Assembly (NCBI RefSeq): GCF_028283785.1 | Contig: NZ_JAPWKB010000006.1 | Span: forward strand, 62,001-126,000 | Length of the DNA stretch: 64,000 nt | Reading direction: 5' to 3' | From: Paraburkholderia sp. | GTDB taxonomy: Bacteria; Pseudomonadota; Gammaproteobacteria; Burkholderiales; Burkholderiaceae | In this document: positions 25,355-34,229 of the stretch, piece after piece | How positions within the stretch are numbered: the stretch's first letter is position 1 | Layout of the letters: each line of letters starts with the position of its first letter | Notes under the pieces: generated by a model | The model's input: only the letters and a program-made list of their open reading frames with translations | Database searches by the model: none | What the model was told of the DNA's origin: nothing | Program-made: the position numbers and the translations under genes

Positions 25355-26245
25355 ATGGCGCGCGTCGTAGTGGTGGGCAGTATCAACATGGACATGGTGG
25401 TCGAAACGGACGTGTTTCCCCGTCTGGGTGAAACCCTGTTCGGCAACGGTTTTTCGACCCATCCCGGTGGCAAGGGCGCGAACCAGGCGGTCGCCGCCGC
25501 GCGACTGGGCGCCGACGTCACGATGATCGGTTGCGTCGGCGACGACGCGTTCGGCGCGCAATTGAAGGCGACGCTGGCGCGCGAAGGCGTCGATACGCAG
25601 TTCGTGTCCACGGGACGCGGTCCGACCGGCATCGCATCGATCACGCTGTCGGGCGGCGATAACGCGATCGTCATCGTGCCCGGCGCGAATCACGAGCTGT
25701 CGGCGGACGACGTGGACCGCGCGCGCGATGCAATCCGCGACGCCGACATCGTGCTGGCCCAACTCGAAGTGCCGCTCGCCACCGTGCTGCACGCGGCCCG
25801 GGTCGCGAAGTCGCTCGGCAAGCCGTTCTTTCTGAATCCCGCGCCGGCCGTCGCGCTGTCCGACGAACTGATCGCGCTGACCACGCTGCTGACGCCCAAC
25901 GAGCACGAGCTCGCCACCGCGCTCCAGACCGGCCACGCCGACTGGCAAGCCACGCTCGCCACGATGCCCGGCCGGATCGCGATGACGCACGGCAAGGAAG
26001 GCGCGTACTACACCGACGCCGCGGGCGAACTGACGCATCAGCCGGGTTTCGCCGTGAATGCCGTCGATACGACCGGCGCGGGCGACACCTTCAACGGCGC
26101 ATTGGCCGCGTTCTGGCATCTCGGCGCCGCCGAAGCGATGCGTCGCGCGAATGCGGCGGGCGCGTTGTCCGTCACGCGCGCGGGCGCGCAGGGCGGCATG
26201 CCGACGCTGGCCGAACTCGAACGGTTTCTGGAGAAAGCATCGTGA
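25355..26245 (+). CDS. rbsK: Ribokinase
   Basis: A 296-aa PfkB kinase that converts ribose and ATP to ribose-5-phosphate. N-terminal MARVVVVGSINMDMVVETDV, signature 1 HPGGKGANQAVAAARLGADV (the ribokinase form) and signature 2 DTTGAGDTFNGAL with the catalytic Asp are all standard. ATG 25355 follows GAGAGGAAG. First gene of a complete rbsKDACB operon; its stop overlaps the GTG start of rbsD. Compared with the kinase at 9257 it keeps all canonical ribokinase motifs. Confidence 0.95.
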   Translation: MARVVVVGSINMDMVVETDVFPRLGETLFGNGFSTHPGGKGANQAVAAARLGADVTMIGCVGDDAFGAQLKATLAREGVDTQFVSTGRGPTGIASITLSGGDNAIVIVPGANHELSADDVDRARDAIRDADIVLAQLEVPLATVLHAARVAKSLGKPFFLNPAPAVALSDELIALTTLLTPNEHELATALQTGHADWQATLATMPGRIAMTHGKEGAYYTDAAGELTHQPGFAVNAVDTTGAGDTFNGALAAFWHLGAAEAMRRANAAGALSVTRAGAQGGMPTLAELERFLEKAS

Positions 26246-26640
26246 AAAAGCTCGGACATCTGAATCGCGATATCGCGCGTGTGATGGCCGCCATGGGCCA
26301 CACCGACTGCCTCGTGATCGCCGATTGCGGCTTGCCGATTCCTGACGGAGTCGAATGCATCGATGTGTCGCTGAAGCTCGGCGTGCCGGGTTTCTTCGAC
26401 GTGCTCGACAGCGTGCTGGCCGACTTCAAGGCCGAACGCGTGGTGTTCGCCACCGAAGCGCTGACGCAAAACGCCACGGTCGCCGAGCGCATTGCGCAGT
26501 TCGCGGTGGACGGCTTGGTCACGGACGATGTCCCGCACGATGAATTCAAGCGTCTGTGCCAGCACGCGAAAGTCGTGATTCGCACCGGCGAATGCAGTCC
26601 GTACGCTAACGTGATTCTCCATTCCGGCGTGATCTTCTAA
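26242..26640 (+). CDS. rbsD: D-ribose pyranase
   Basis: A 132-aa mutarotase that converts beta-pyranose to beta-furanose ribose so that RbsK can use it. Typical RbsD sequence: MKKLGHLNRDIARVMAAMGH with the catalytic His20, CGLPIPDGVECIDVSLKLGV and the C-terminal TGECSPYANVILHSGVIF. It starts with GTG at 26242 inside the rbsK stop (GTGA), so the two are translationally coupled. Confidence 0.94.
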   Translation: MKKLGHLNRDIARVMAAMGHTDCLVIADCGLPIPDGVECIDVSLKLGVPGFFDVLDSVLADFKAERVVFATEALTQNATVAERIAQFAVDGLVTDDVPHDEFKRLCQHAKVVIRTGECSPYANVILHSGVIF

Positions 26641-26650
26641 GAGGTCTGTC

Positions 26651-28162
26651 ATGCAAGTGACAATGCGCGGCATCGACAAGGCATTCGGCCCGGTTCGCGT
26701 GCTCGACAGCGTGCATTTCAACATCGGCGGCGGCGAAATCCACGCGCTGATGGGTGAAAACGGCGCAGGAAAATCGACGCTGATGAAGATCCTCAGCGGC
26801 GTCTATCTGCCGGATCGCGGCGAGATTCTGGTGGACGGCAAGCCGGTGCAGATTCGCGATACCGTCGATGCGGAACGCGCGGGCATCGCGATCATTCACC
26901 AGGAACTGAACCTGATCCCGCAGTTGTCGGTGATGGAAAACATGTTCCTCGGGCGCGAGCCGAGCCGCTTCGGCGTGGTCGATCGCAAGGCGATGCGCGC
27001 GCAGTCGCGCAAGTGGCTCGATACGGTCGGCGCGCAACGGATCGATCCGGACATGGAAGCCGGTCGTCTGTCGATCGGTCAGCAGCAACTGGTGGAAATC
27101 GCCAAGGCGCTGTCGCTCGACGCGCGCGTGCTGGTGATGGACGAACCGACCGCCGCGCTGACGCATCATGAAATCGACACCCTCTTCGAGATCATGCTCG
27201 CGCTGAAATCGCGCGGCGTCGCGCTGGTGTACGTGTCGCACCGGATGGAAGAAATCTTCCGCATTTGCGACAAGGTCAGCGTGTTGCGCGACGGCCAGTT
27301 CGTCGGCGAACGCGTGACGCGCGAGACCAGTTTCGACGATATCGTCCGCCTGATGGTGGGACGCGAACTCGGCGAGCGTTTTCCGAAGCGCAGCACGACA
27401 CCGGGCGCGGTCCGTCTGCACGTGTCGGACCTCGCGGACGACGGCAACGTGTCCGGCATCACGTTCGACGTGCGCGCGGGCGAAGTGCTGGGCATCGCCG
27501 GATTGATGGGCGCGGGCCGCAGCGAAATTCTCCGCACGCTGTTCGGCGTGAACCGCAAGACGGCGGGCACGGTCACGCTCGACGGCAAGCCGCTCGACGT
27601 GCGTGACGCGACCAGCGCGATCGACGCGGGCATCGGTTTCGTCACTGAAGACCGCAAGAATCAGGGCCTCGTGCTCGGCATGTCGGTCCGCGAAAACGCG
27701 ACGCTGGTTCACCTCGACAACTACGCGCGTCTGGGCGTCGTCGATACGGCCGCCGAACGCGACGCCGTCGATCAGCTTATCAAGCAGTTGCGCATCCGCA
27801 CCCGCGATGCCGAACTCGACGTGAAGTCGCTGTCGGGCGGCAACCAGCAGAAAGTGGTGTTCGCGAAGTGGCTCGCGTCGCCGCCGAAAGTGCTGCTGCT
27901 CGATGAACCGACGCGCGGCGTCGATGTGGGCGGCAAGGCGGAGATCTACACCATCGTCAATCAACTGGCGTCGCAAGGCGTCGCGATCGTGATGGTGTCG
28001 TCCGAACTGCCCGAAGTGCTGGCGATGAGCGACCGCGTGCTGGTGATGCATCAAGGCCGTCAGAACGGCATTTTCCCCGCCGACGGCGCGACCCAGGAAC
28101 TGATCATGACCGCCGCGACGGGCGGCGACGTGACAGCGGCCGGCGACGCAGCGGCAGCCTGA
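26651..28162 (+). CDS. rbsA: Ribose ABC transporter ATP-binding protein
   Basis: A 503-aa dual ATPase. Domain 1: Walker A GENGAGKS, signature LSIGQQQL, Walker B VLVMDEPTAAL. Domain 2: degenerate Walker A region GLMGAGRSE, signature LSGGNQQKV and intact Walker B LLLDEPTRGVDVG. All these match E. coli RbsA, in contrast to the ATPase at 12376 whose second Walker B is lost. Starts 10 nt after rbsD; GAGG ribosome site at 26641. Confidence 0.93.
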   Translation: MQVTMRGIDKAFGPVRVLDSVHFNIGGGEIHALMGENGAGKSTLMKILSGVYLPDRGEILVDGKPVQIRDTVDAERAGIAIIHQELNLIPQLSVMENMFLGREPSRFGVVDRKAMRAQSRKWLDTVGAQRIDPDMEAGRLSIGQQQLVEIAKALSLDARVLVMDEPTAALTHHEIDTLFEIMLALKSRGVALVYVSHRMEEIFRICDKVSVLRDGQFVGERVTRETSFDDIVRLMVGRELGERFPKRSTTPGAVRLHVSDLADDGNVSGITFDVRAGEVLGIAGLMGAGRSEILRTLFGVNRKTAGTVTLDGKPLDVRDATSAIDAGIGFVTEDRKNQGLVLGMSVRENATLVHLDNYARLGVVDTAAERDAVDQLIKQLRIRTRDAELDVKSLSGGNQQKVVFAKWLASPPKVLLLDEPTRGVDVGGKAEIYTIVNQLASQGVAIVMVSSELPEVLAMSDRVLVMHQGRQNGIFPADGATQELIMTAATGGDVTAAGDAAAA

Positions 28163-28210
28163 TTCAATCAATCCGAAGGCGGCCGATGCCGCCGCGCACC
28201 GAGAACCGAG

Positions 28211-29164
28211 ATGGCGCAATTAACCATGACTCCGACTACCAGGGCCACGCTGCAAAAGCTCGGGCCGTTCATCGCGTTGCTGATCGTGTCGGTCGGGCTG
28301 GCGATCGTCAGCCCCGACTTCCTGACGCTCGACAACCTGCTCAACGTAATGCGCCAGGCGTCGATCAATGCACTGATCGCGTTCGGCATGACGCTGGTGA
28401 TTCTGCTCGGCGGGATCGATCTGTCGGCGGGATCGGTGCTCGCGCTGTCGTCGGTGATCATCGCGAGCTTGATGCACAACGGCACGCCCGCCGTGCTCGC
28501 GACGCTCGCGGGTCTCGCTTCCGGCGCGCTGATGGGTCTCGTCAACGGCATCGTGATCAGCAAAGGCAAGGTCGCGCCGTTTATCGCGACGCTCGGCTCG
28601 ATGACGGTGCTGCGCGGACTCGCGCTGGTGGTGTCGAACGGCAGCCCGATCAGCGATTTCAACAGCGACTTTTTCTCGATGCTCGGCGGCGGTTACGTGG
28701 CCCGGCTCGTGCCGATTCCCGTCGTGCTGATGCTGATCATGTTCGCGGTGTTCTGGTTTGTGCTGAAGAAGACGGTGTTCGGCCGTCACGTGTACGCGAC
28801 GGGCGGCAACGCGGAATCGTCGAAGCTGTCGGGCGTGAAAGTGGATCGCATCCAGTTGTGGGTGTACACGATCTCCGGCGTGATGGCCGCGATCGCGGGC
28901 GTGGTGCTGACCTCGCGCCTGAACTCCGCGCAACCCACGGCGGGCACCGGCTACGAACTCGACGCGATCGCGGCGGTCGTGCTCGGCGGCACCAGTCTGA
29001 CGGGCGGCCGTGGCTGGATCTTCGGCACGTTGATGGGCGCACTGCTGATCGGCGTGCTGAACAACGGCCTGAATCTGCTCGACGTGTCGTCGTTCTATCA
29101 GCAGGTCATCAAGGGCGGCGTGATCCTGCTGGCCGTGCTGATCGACCGCGGCAATAAAAAATAA
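28211..29164 (+). CDS. rbsC: Ribose ABC transporter permease
   Basis: A 317-aa inner-membrane permease with about eight to ten hydrophobic segments. Family marks include LVILLGGIDLSAGSVLALSS, KVAPFIATLGSMTVLRGLAL and the EAA-like region IAAVVLGGTSLTGGRG. It is close to E. coli RbsC in length (321 aa). A small GGCGGC/GCCGCC hairpin (28178-28193) lies in the 48-bp gap after rbsA. Confidence 0.93.
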   Translation: MAQLTMTPTTRATLQKLGPFIALLIVSVGLAIVSPDFLTLDNLLNVMRQASINALIAFGMTLVILLGGIDLSAGSVLALSSVIIASLMHNGTPAVLATLAGLASGALMGLVNGIVISKGKVAPFIATLGSMTVLRGLALVVSNGSPISDFNSDFFSMLGGGYVARLVPIPVVLMLIMFAVFWFVLKKTVFGRHVYATGGNAESSKLSGVKVDRIQLWVYTISGVMAAIAGVVLTSRLNSAQPTAGTGYELDAIAAVVLGGTSLTGGRGWIFGTLMGALLIGVLNNGLNLLDVSSFYQQVIKGGVILLAVLIDRGNKK

Positions 29165-29210
29165 CGATATTCCAGGTTTTTTTACTACTTGCAGGTTTGA
29201 GGAGATAAGG

Positions 29211-30149
29211 ATGAAAAAGATCGTGACGCCGTTGATCGGCGCATTGCTGATCGCCGGTCTGGTCGGTTGCTCGAAGCAGGGTCCGGATACGGCCGCTTCG
29301 TCGGCACCGGCATCGGACGCTGCTGCGGGCGGCGCGGTAAAGATCGGTCTGTCGATCTCGACGCTGAACAATCCGTTCTTCGTGTCGCTTCGCAAGGGCG
29401 CGGAAGACGAGGCGAAGAAGGAAGGCGTGACGCTGATCACCGTGGATGCGCAGAACGATCCGGCGAAGCAGCAGGCGAGCGTCGAAGACCTGATCCAGAA
29501 AAAGGTCAACGTGATCCTGATCAACCCGACGGATTCGTCGGCGGTCGCGAACGTGGTGAAGGAAGCGACCAGCAAGGGCATCAAGGTGATCTCGCTTGAC
29601 CGCAGCGTGAACGGCGCGGAAGTCAGCTCGCATATCGCGTCGGATAACGCGGCAGGCGGCAAGATGGCGGCGGATTTCATCGTCGAAAAGCTCGGCGGCA
29701 AGGGCAATATCGTCGAACTGCAAGGCATTCCGGGTTCGTCGGCGGCGCGTGAACGCGGCGCGGGTTTCGACGACGAAGCGCAGGCAAAGGGCGGCGTGAA
29801 GATCGTCACGAAGCAGCCGGCCGACTTCGACCGCGCGAAGGGTCTGTCGGTGATGGAAAACATCATCCAGAGCAACAAGGACATTCAGGGCGTGTTCGCG
29901 CAGAACGACGAGATGGCGCTCGGCGCGGTCAAGGCGCTGCAGGCGGCGGGTCTGAAAGACGTCGTGGTGGTCGGTTTCGACGCGACCGAAGACGCGATGG
30001 CGGCGGTCAAGGCGGGCACGATGTCGGCGACGGTGCAGCAGCAACCGGAACTGATCGGCCAGTACGGCGTTCAGACCGCGAAGAAACTCGCCGACGGCCA
30101 GACCGTCGACAAGTCGATCCCGGTGCCGCTGAACCTGTTCAAGCAGTAA
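29211..30149 (+). CDS. rbsB: Ribose ABC transporter binding protein, predicted lipoprotein
   Basis: A 312-aa ribose-binding protein: IGLSISTLNNPFFVSLRKGA, LITVDAQNDPAKQQASVEDL and GFDATEDAMAAVKAG are standard RbsB. Instead of the usual cleavable signal, the N-terminus MKKIVTPLIGALLIAGLVGC has a lipobox (LVGC, Cys20) and a short Ser/Ala linker, so the protein is probably anchored to a membrane. That is common in Gram-positives and uncommon for RbsB in Gram-negatives. Strong GAGGAGATAAGG ribosome site. Confidence 0.92.
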   Translation: MKKIVTPLIGALLIAGLVGCSKQGPDTAASSAPASDAAAGGAVKIGLSISTLNNPFFVSLRKGAEDEAKKEGVTLITVDAQNDPAKQQASVEDLIQKKVNVILINPTDSSAVANVVKEATSKGIKVISLDRSVNGAEVSSHIASDNAAGGKMAADFIVEKLGGKGNIVELQGIPGSSAARERGAGFDDEAQAKGGVKIVTKQPADFDRAKGLSVMENIIQSNKDIQGVFAQNDEMALGAVKALQAAGLKDVVVVGFDATEDAMAAVKAGTMSATVQQQPELIGQYGVQTAKKLADGQTVDKSIPVPLNLFKQ

Positions 30150-30242
30150 CGCGGATCGTCGCGAGCCGGACGCGCGTCCGGTATCGACCGACTTCGCAGC
30201 GTCTCGAACGCGTAGTACCATCCGGCTTTCAGGGCCGGTGAA

Positions 30243-30266
30243 AACGCCCCCGCCCTCGGGGGCGTT
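30243..30266 (+). terminator. Terminator-like hairpin after rbsB
   Basis: AACGCCCCC (30243-30251) pairs with GGGGGCGTT (30258-30266), followed by CACATTTTTG. It separates rbsB from the regulator gene; read-through could still express the regulator. Confidence 0.8.
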
Positions 30267-30292
30267 CACATTTTTGACTCCAGGAATATAGC

Positions 30293-31309
30293 GTGTCCCA
30301 GTTCGAGCGCCTGACTATCGACGACATCGCCCGGCTGGCGAACGTGTCGCGCACGACGGCCAGCATGGTGCTCAACGGTTACGCGGAGCGCTACCGCATT
30401 TCCGCCGCGACGGTCGAGCGCGTGTTGCAGGTCGCGCGCGACAACCACTTCACGCCGTCGCAATCGGCGCGCGCGTTGCGCTCGCGACGCAGCAACACGA
30501 TCGGCCTCGTGATTCCCGATCTGACCAACTCCGCGCACGCGGCGCTCGCGCAGGCGATGGAATCGTTGTGTCGCGCGCAGTATGGCTATCAACTGGTGAC
30601 CGTCACCAGCGACGAAGATCCGTCCCGCGAAACCGAAGGCATCGCGCATCTGGTCGCGCATCAGGTGGACGGGATGATCGTCGTGCCGTGCACCGCGGAC
30701 GCGAAGCGCTACGACAAGTGGATCAAGCGTTTGCCGGTCGTGTTCGCGGATCGCCGTGTCGACGGCAGCGCGATTCCCTACGTCGTGACCGACGCCACGG
30801 AAACTGTCGCCACGCTGGTCGGCGATGCGTTGCGGCAGGGCATTCGCGAAGTGGTGTACTTCGGCGGTCAACGCGAATTGTCGGCCAGTCGCGACCGGCT
30901 TGCGGGCTACCGGCAGGCGCTGGCCGCGCACGGTTTGAAAGAACACGAAGACTGGGTATTCGAGCGCGATTATCAGCGCGATTCCGGACATGCGTTGATG
31001 CAAGCCTGGTTCGATGCGCACGGCCGCTATCCGCAGGCGCTGTTCGCGGGATCGATCACGCTGCTGGAAGGCGTGCTGTCGTTTATCAGCCAGACCCACA
31101 AGCTGACGCAAGCGCCCGAGCGGCTGATGACCTTCGACGATCATCAATTGCTCGACTGTCTGCCGCTGACGATCGACGCGATCGTGCAGGATAGCCATCA
31201 ACTGGCCGAACAGAGTCTGCGCAGCGTGATGGCGATGCTCGACGGCGACAGCGACGCGCCCGAATCGATGCGGGTGCCCGCGCGCATTCACTACCGGCGC
31301 GGCGGGTAA
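30293..31309 (+). CDS. LacI-family regulator of the Cra/FruR type
   Basis: A 338-aa LacI-type regulator. The HTH LTIDDIARLANVSRTTASMV with the following NGYAERYRISAATVERVL, GLVIPDLTN, and the late block TFDDHQLLDCLPL match E. coli Cra (FruR) segment by segment, including the C-terminal YRRGG. RbsR proteins lack the longer NG-x-A-x-x-YR hinge seen here. Position behind rbsB makes it the likely regulator of the ribose operon. Starts with GTG at 30293 (ATGs are absent nearby). The effector is not deducible; Cra binds phosphorylated fructose derivatives. Confidence 0.86.
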   Translation: MSQFERLTIDDIARLANVSRTTASMVLNGYAERYRISAATVERVLQVARDNHFTPSQSARALRSRRSNTIGLVIPDLTNSAHAALAQAMESLCRAQYGYQLVTVTSDEDPSRETEGIAHLVAHQVDGMIVVPCTADAKRYDKWIKRLPVVFADRRVDGSAIPYVVTDATETVATLVGDALRQGIREVVYFGGQRELSASRDRLAGYRQALAAHGLKEHEDWVFERDYQRDSGHALMQAWFDAHGRYPQALFAGSITLLEGVLSFISQTHKLTQAPERLMTFDDHQLLDCLPLTIDAIVQDSHQLAEQSLRSVMAMLDGDSDAPESMRVPARIHYRRGG

Positions 31310-31437
31310 TCTGGCCGCACGTGACGCCACGCACCCTTGAGTCGAGCGCCGCGTTCGCCGTGCCCTAAGCCCGGCTGGCGCGCACGGTTTTCAGTCTTGC
31401 TGCAAACTGTATCGATTCATTCTGATCATTGCGTGCC

Positions 31438-32352
31438 ATGCAGCCACCTGACCTCAATCTCCTCGTCGCGCTCGACGCCTTGCTCGAAGAAGGCTCCGTG
31501 GTCGGCGCGGCGCATCGGATGAATCTGAGCGCGCCCGCGATGAGCCGTACGCTCGCGCGGATTCGCGACGTGATCGGCGATCCGATTCTCGTGAAGATCG
31601 GCCGGCGGATGGTGCCGACGCCGCGTGCGCTCGCGCTGCGCGATCAGGTGCGCGATTCCGTCGAAAGCGCCGTGCGGCTGCTGCAACCCGAGCGCGAAGT
31701 CGATCTGGCGACGCTCGAACGTCACTTCAACCTGCACGCGAACGACACCTTCACGGGTTCCTTCGGCGGCGAGTTGCTGGATCGCGTGCGCCGCGACGCG
31801 CCGCGTTCGGTGCTGCGGTTTCAGCCCGAAAGCGACATCGAAGCGCACGTCGTGCTGGACGGCAAAACCGACCTCTTTATCAGCGCGCTGCGTCCGATGG
31901 GCCCGGACGTGCACGTGCAGCGGCTGTTCACGACCACCTTCGTCGGCCTCGCGCGCGACGATCATCCGATCTTCGACGACGAAATCACACCCGAGCGTTT
32001 CGCGTCTTACGACCATATCAGCGTATCGCGGCGCGGCCGGAACACTGGCCCGATCGATACCGCACTCGACGCGCTCGGCTTGCGCCGCACGGTGTCGATG
32101 GTGGTGCCGTCGTTTCATTCGGGCGTGTTCGCGTTGGGCCGCTCGGATCTGATCGTCGGTTTGCCCGAACATGTCGCCGCGACCGCGAAGAAACTGGGCA
32201 TGCGCGTGCGCTCGTTCGAGATCCCGATTCCGCTCGAAACGATCGTCGTGATCCAGGCGTGGCATCCGCGTTTCCAGAGCGATCCCGCGCATCAATGGCT
32301 GCGCCGCGTGATCCGCGATGTGTGCGGCGGATCGGCGTCCGATCCGGCGTAA
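31438..32352 (+). CDS. LysR-family regulator of the efflux operon
   Basis: A 304-aa LysR-type regulator of the NodD/PcpR-like branch: start MQPPDLNLLVALDALLEEGS, HTH around LSAPAMSRTLARIRDVIGDP, then an effector domain (FNLHANDTFTGSFGGELLDR, DLFISALRPMGPDVHV). It lies on the same strand 183 bp before the emrB-like gene, and a palindromic T-N11-A type site lies between the two. It probably activates efflux in response to a toxic, possibly aromatic, ligand. Confidence 0.85.
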   Translation: MQPPDLNLLVALDALLEEGSVVGAAHRMNLSAPAMSRTLARIRDVIGDPILVKIGRRMVPTPRALALRDQVRDSVESAVRLLQPEREVDLATLERHFNLHANDTFTGSFGGELLDRVRRDAPRSVLRFQPESDIEAHVVLDGKTDLFISALRPMGPDVHVQRLFTTTFVGLARDDHPIFDDEITPERFASYDHISVSRRGRNTGPIDTALDALGLRRTVSMVVPSFHSGVFALGRSDLIVGLPEHVAATAKKLGMRVRSFEIPIPLETIVVIQAWHPRFQSDPAHQWLRRVIRDVCGGSASDPA

Positions 32353-32389
32353 CGCGCGTCACCAAGAGTGCGTCTGACGCACTGCTCGG

Positions 32390-32404
32390 TTGCAAACATT
32401 GCAA
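32390..32404. promoter_or_regulatory. Candidate LysR-box before the efflux operon
   Basis: TTGCAA-aca-TTGCAA, a perfect dyad with the T-N11-A arrangement typical of LysR-type regulators. It is 145 bp before the emrB-like start, behind the LysR gene. Confidence 0.5.
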
Positions 32405-32463
32405 TTTTCGAATCGATCGGTGATTCGTAGACTGGCTCCATTCCAACCCGGGGAGCCGGTTTC

Positions 32464-32538
32464 ATGTCTTTTTTCGATACGGCCTGTCGGGCCGCTTCAA
32501 CGCACTGTGCGCGGCGTCGCGAGCGGCGGTCGGCGTGA
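32464..32538 (+). CDS. Possible 24-codon leader peptide coupled to emrB
   Basis: ATG 32464 has a good ribosome site (GGGGAG, 8 bases before it) and opens a short frame (MSFFDTACRAAS..., Arg-rich end) whose TGA overlaps the emrB GTG in the arrangement GTGA. The emrB start itself has no convincing ribosome site. Either this is a translated leader that couples ribosomes into emrB, or the gene carries a frameshift and the true N-terminus begins here. No homology known to me. Confidence 0.4.
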   Translation: MSFFDTACRAASTHCARRRERRSA

Positions 32539-34193
32539 GCGCCGTCGTCGGTGCGGCGGCCGCGTCCGCGTCCGGCGCGACCGGTCACGCGCGATCCGCA
32601 CCCGCCCAGGCTCGGACCCAGCCGGCCGCGCCCGCGTTCAACGGGCGTGTGATCGTCGGGCTGCTGGGCGTGCTGATCGCCGTCGTAATCGCCCAACTCA
32701 ACGACCACGTAACCGATGTCGCGATGCCCGATATTCGCGGCGCGATGGGTATCAGCCGCGACGGCGCGTCGTGGCTCGGCACGGTGTATCAGGTGACGCA
32801 GGTGTCGGCGATGATGTTTGCGCCCTGGTGCTCCGCAACCTTCTCGTTGCGACGCTTCACGATCGGCGCGGTGGTTGCGTTCGCGCTGCTCGGCATCGTG
32901 TTCCCGTTCGCCCCGAGCTTCGGCGCGCTGCTGACGCTGCGCGCGTTGCAAGGTCTCGCGGGCGGCTGCCTGCCGCCGATGCTGATGACCGTCGCGCTGC
33001 GGTTCCTGCCGCCTCAGATCAAGCTGTACGGCCTCGCCGCTTATGCGTTGACAGCGACCTTCGCACCGAACCTCGGCACGCCGCTGGCGGCGATGTGGAC
33101 CGAGTACGTCGGCTGGCATTTCCTGTTCTGGCAGATCGTGCCGCTCGCCCTGGTCTCGATCGGGATGGTCGCGTGGGGATTGCCGCAAGATCCGCTGCGT
33201 CTCGAACGGTTTCGCCAGTTCGACTGGCGCGGCGTGCTGCTCGGCTTTCCCGCCATGGCGATGCTGGTCGTCGCGTTACAGCAGGGCACGCGGGCCGGTT
33301 GGACCGACGCGCCGTGGATCGTCGCGCTGTTCGCGGGCGGCGTCGCGACGATGGCGCTGTTTCTCGTCAACGAATGGTTCCATCCGTTGCCGTTCTTCAA
33401 GATGCAATTGCTCGCGCGACGCAATCTGTCGCACGCGCTGATCACGCTGGGCGGCGTGCTGCTGATCCTGGTCGCGGTGCCGGGCGTGCCCGCCGGTTAT
33501 CTGGCGGAAGTGCGCGGCTACCGGCCGTTGCAGACGGCGCCGCTCGCGCTGTTCGTCGCGCTGCCGCAGTTGCTCGCGTTGCCGGCGGTGGCCGCGCTGT
33601 GCAATCTGCGCCGCGTCGATTGCCGTTGGGTGCTGGCGACCGGGCTGGGGCTGATCGCGCTGTCGTGCGTTGCGGGCAGCTATATGACGTCCGACTGGAT
33701 TCGCGACAACTTCTACGTGCTTCAGATCATGCAGATCGTCGCGCAGCCGATGGCGGTGATTCCGTTGCTGCTGCTGGCGACCAACGGCATGACGCCGATG
33801 GAAGGGCCGTTCGCGTCGGCGTGGTTCAACACGGTCAAAGGCTTCGCCGCCGTGGTCGGCGCAGGCGTCACCGAAGGTTTGATGGCGATGCGTGAGCGTT
33901 TCCATTCGAATCTGCTGATCGATCAGCTCGGCAACCGGCCGCAAGCATTCGCCCTCGCGCAACACGATCTCGCCACACGTCTGAATCTCGACCCGCACGC
34001 CGTGCTCGGGTTGCTCGATCAGCGGATTCGCGAGCAGGCGCTGGTGCTGGCATCGGCGGACGTGTTTCGTCTGATGGCGGTGATTGCGCTCGTGCTGATT
34101 GCGCTGATTCCGTTCATGCCGACTCGCGTCTATCCGCCACGCGCCGGTGCGCCCGCCGCGCCGATGCCGTCGGCGTCGTCTGTCAAAAATTGA
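32535..34193 (+). CDS. emrB: EmrB/QacA-type DHA2 multidrug efflux MFS transporter
   Basis: A 552-aa inner-membrane transporter with 14 expected helices, of the DHA2 group. Motifs: LNDHVTDVAMPDIRGAMG (first helix), SWLGTVYQVTQVSAMMFAPW, ALQGLAGGCLPPMLM and FAPNLGTPLAAMWTEYVGWH. It pumps drugs through the periplasmic adaptor encoded next (EmrA) and the outer-membrane channel after it. The start is GTG 32535, overlapping the short upstream frame; the N-terminal ~35 residues are Ala-rich and not conserved-looking. The gap to emrA is 36 bp. Confidence 0.86.
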   Translation: MSAVVGAAAASASGATGHARSAPAQARTQPAAPAFNGRVIVGLLGVLIAVVIAQLNDHVTDVAMPDIRGAMGISRDGASWLGTVYQVTQVSAMMFAPWCSATFSLRRFTIGAVVAFALLGIVFPFAPSFGALLTLRALQGLAGGCLPPMLMTVALRFLPPQIKLYGLAAYALTATFAPNLGTPLAAMWTEYVGWHFLFWQIVPLALVSIGMVAWGLPQDPLRLERFRQFDWRGVLLGFPAMAMLVVALQQGTRAGWTDAPWIVALFAGGVATMALFLVNEWFHPLPFFKMQLLARRNLSHALITLGGVLLILVAVPGVPAGYLAEVRGYRPLQTAPLALFVALPQLLALPAVAALCNLRRVDCRWVLATGLGLIALSCVAGSYMTSDWIRDNFYVLQIMQIVAQPMAVIPLLLLATNGMTPMEGPFASAWFNTVKGFAAVVGAGVTEGLMAMRERFHSNLLIDQLGNRPQAFALAQHDLATRLNLDPHAVLGLLDQRIREQALVLASADVFRLMAVIALVLIALIPFMPTRVYPPRAGAPAAPMPSASSVKN

Positions 34194-34229
34194 GCATTGA
34201 AACCCTCCAGGAATTGAAAAGGTTGACCC

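Noticed and set aside
30293-31309. Naming the regulator rbsR
   Set aside because: Position would suggest it, but the sequence follows Cra/FruR rather than RbsR.
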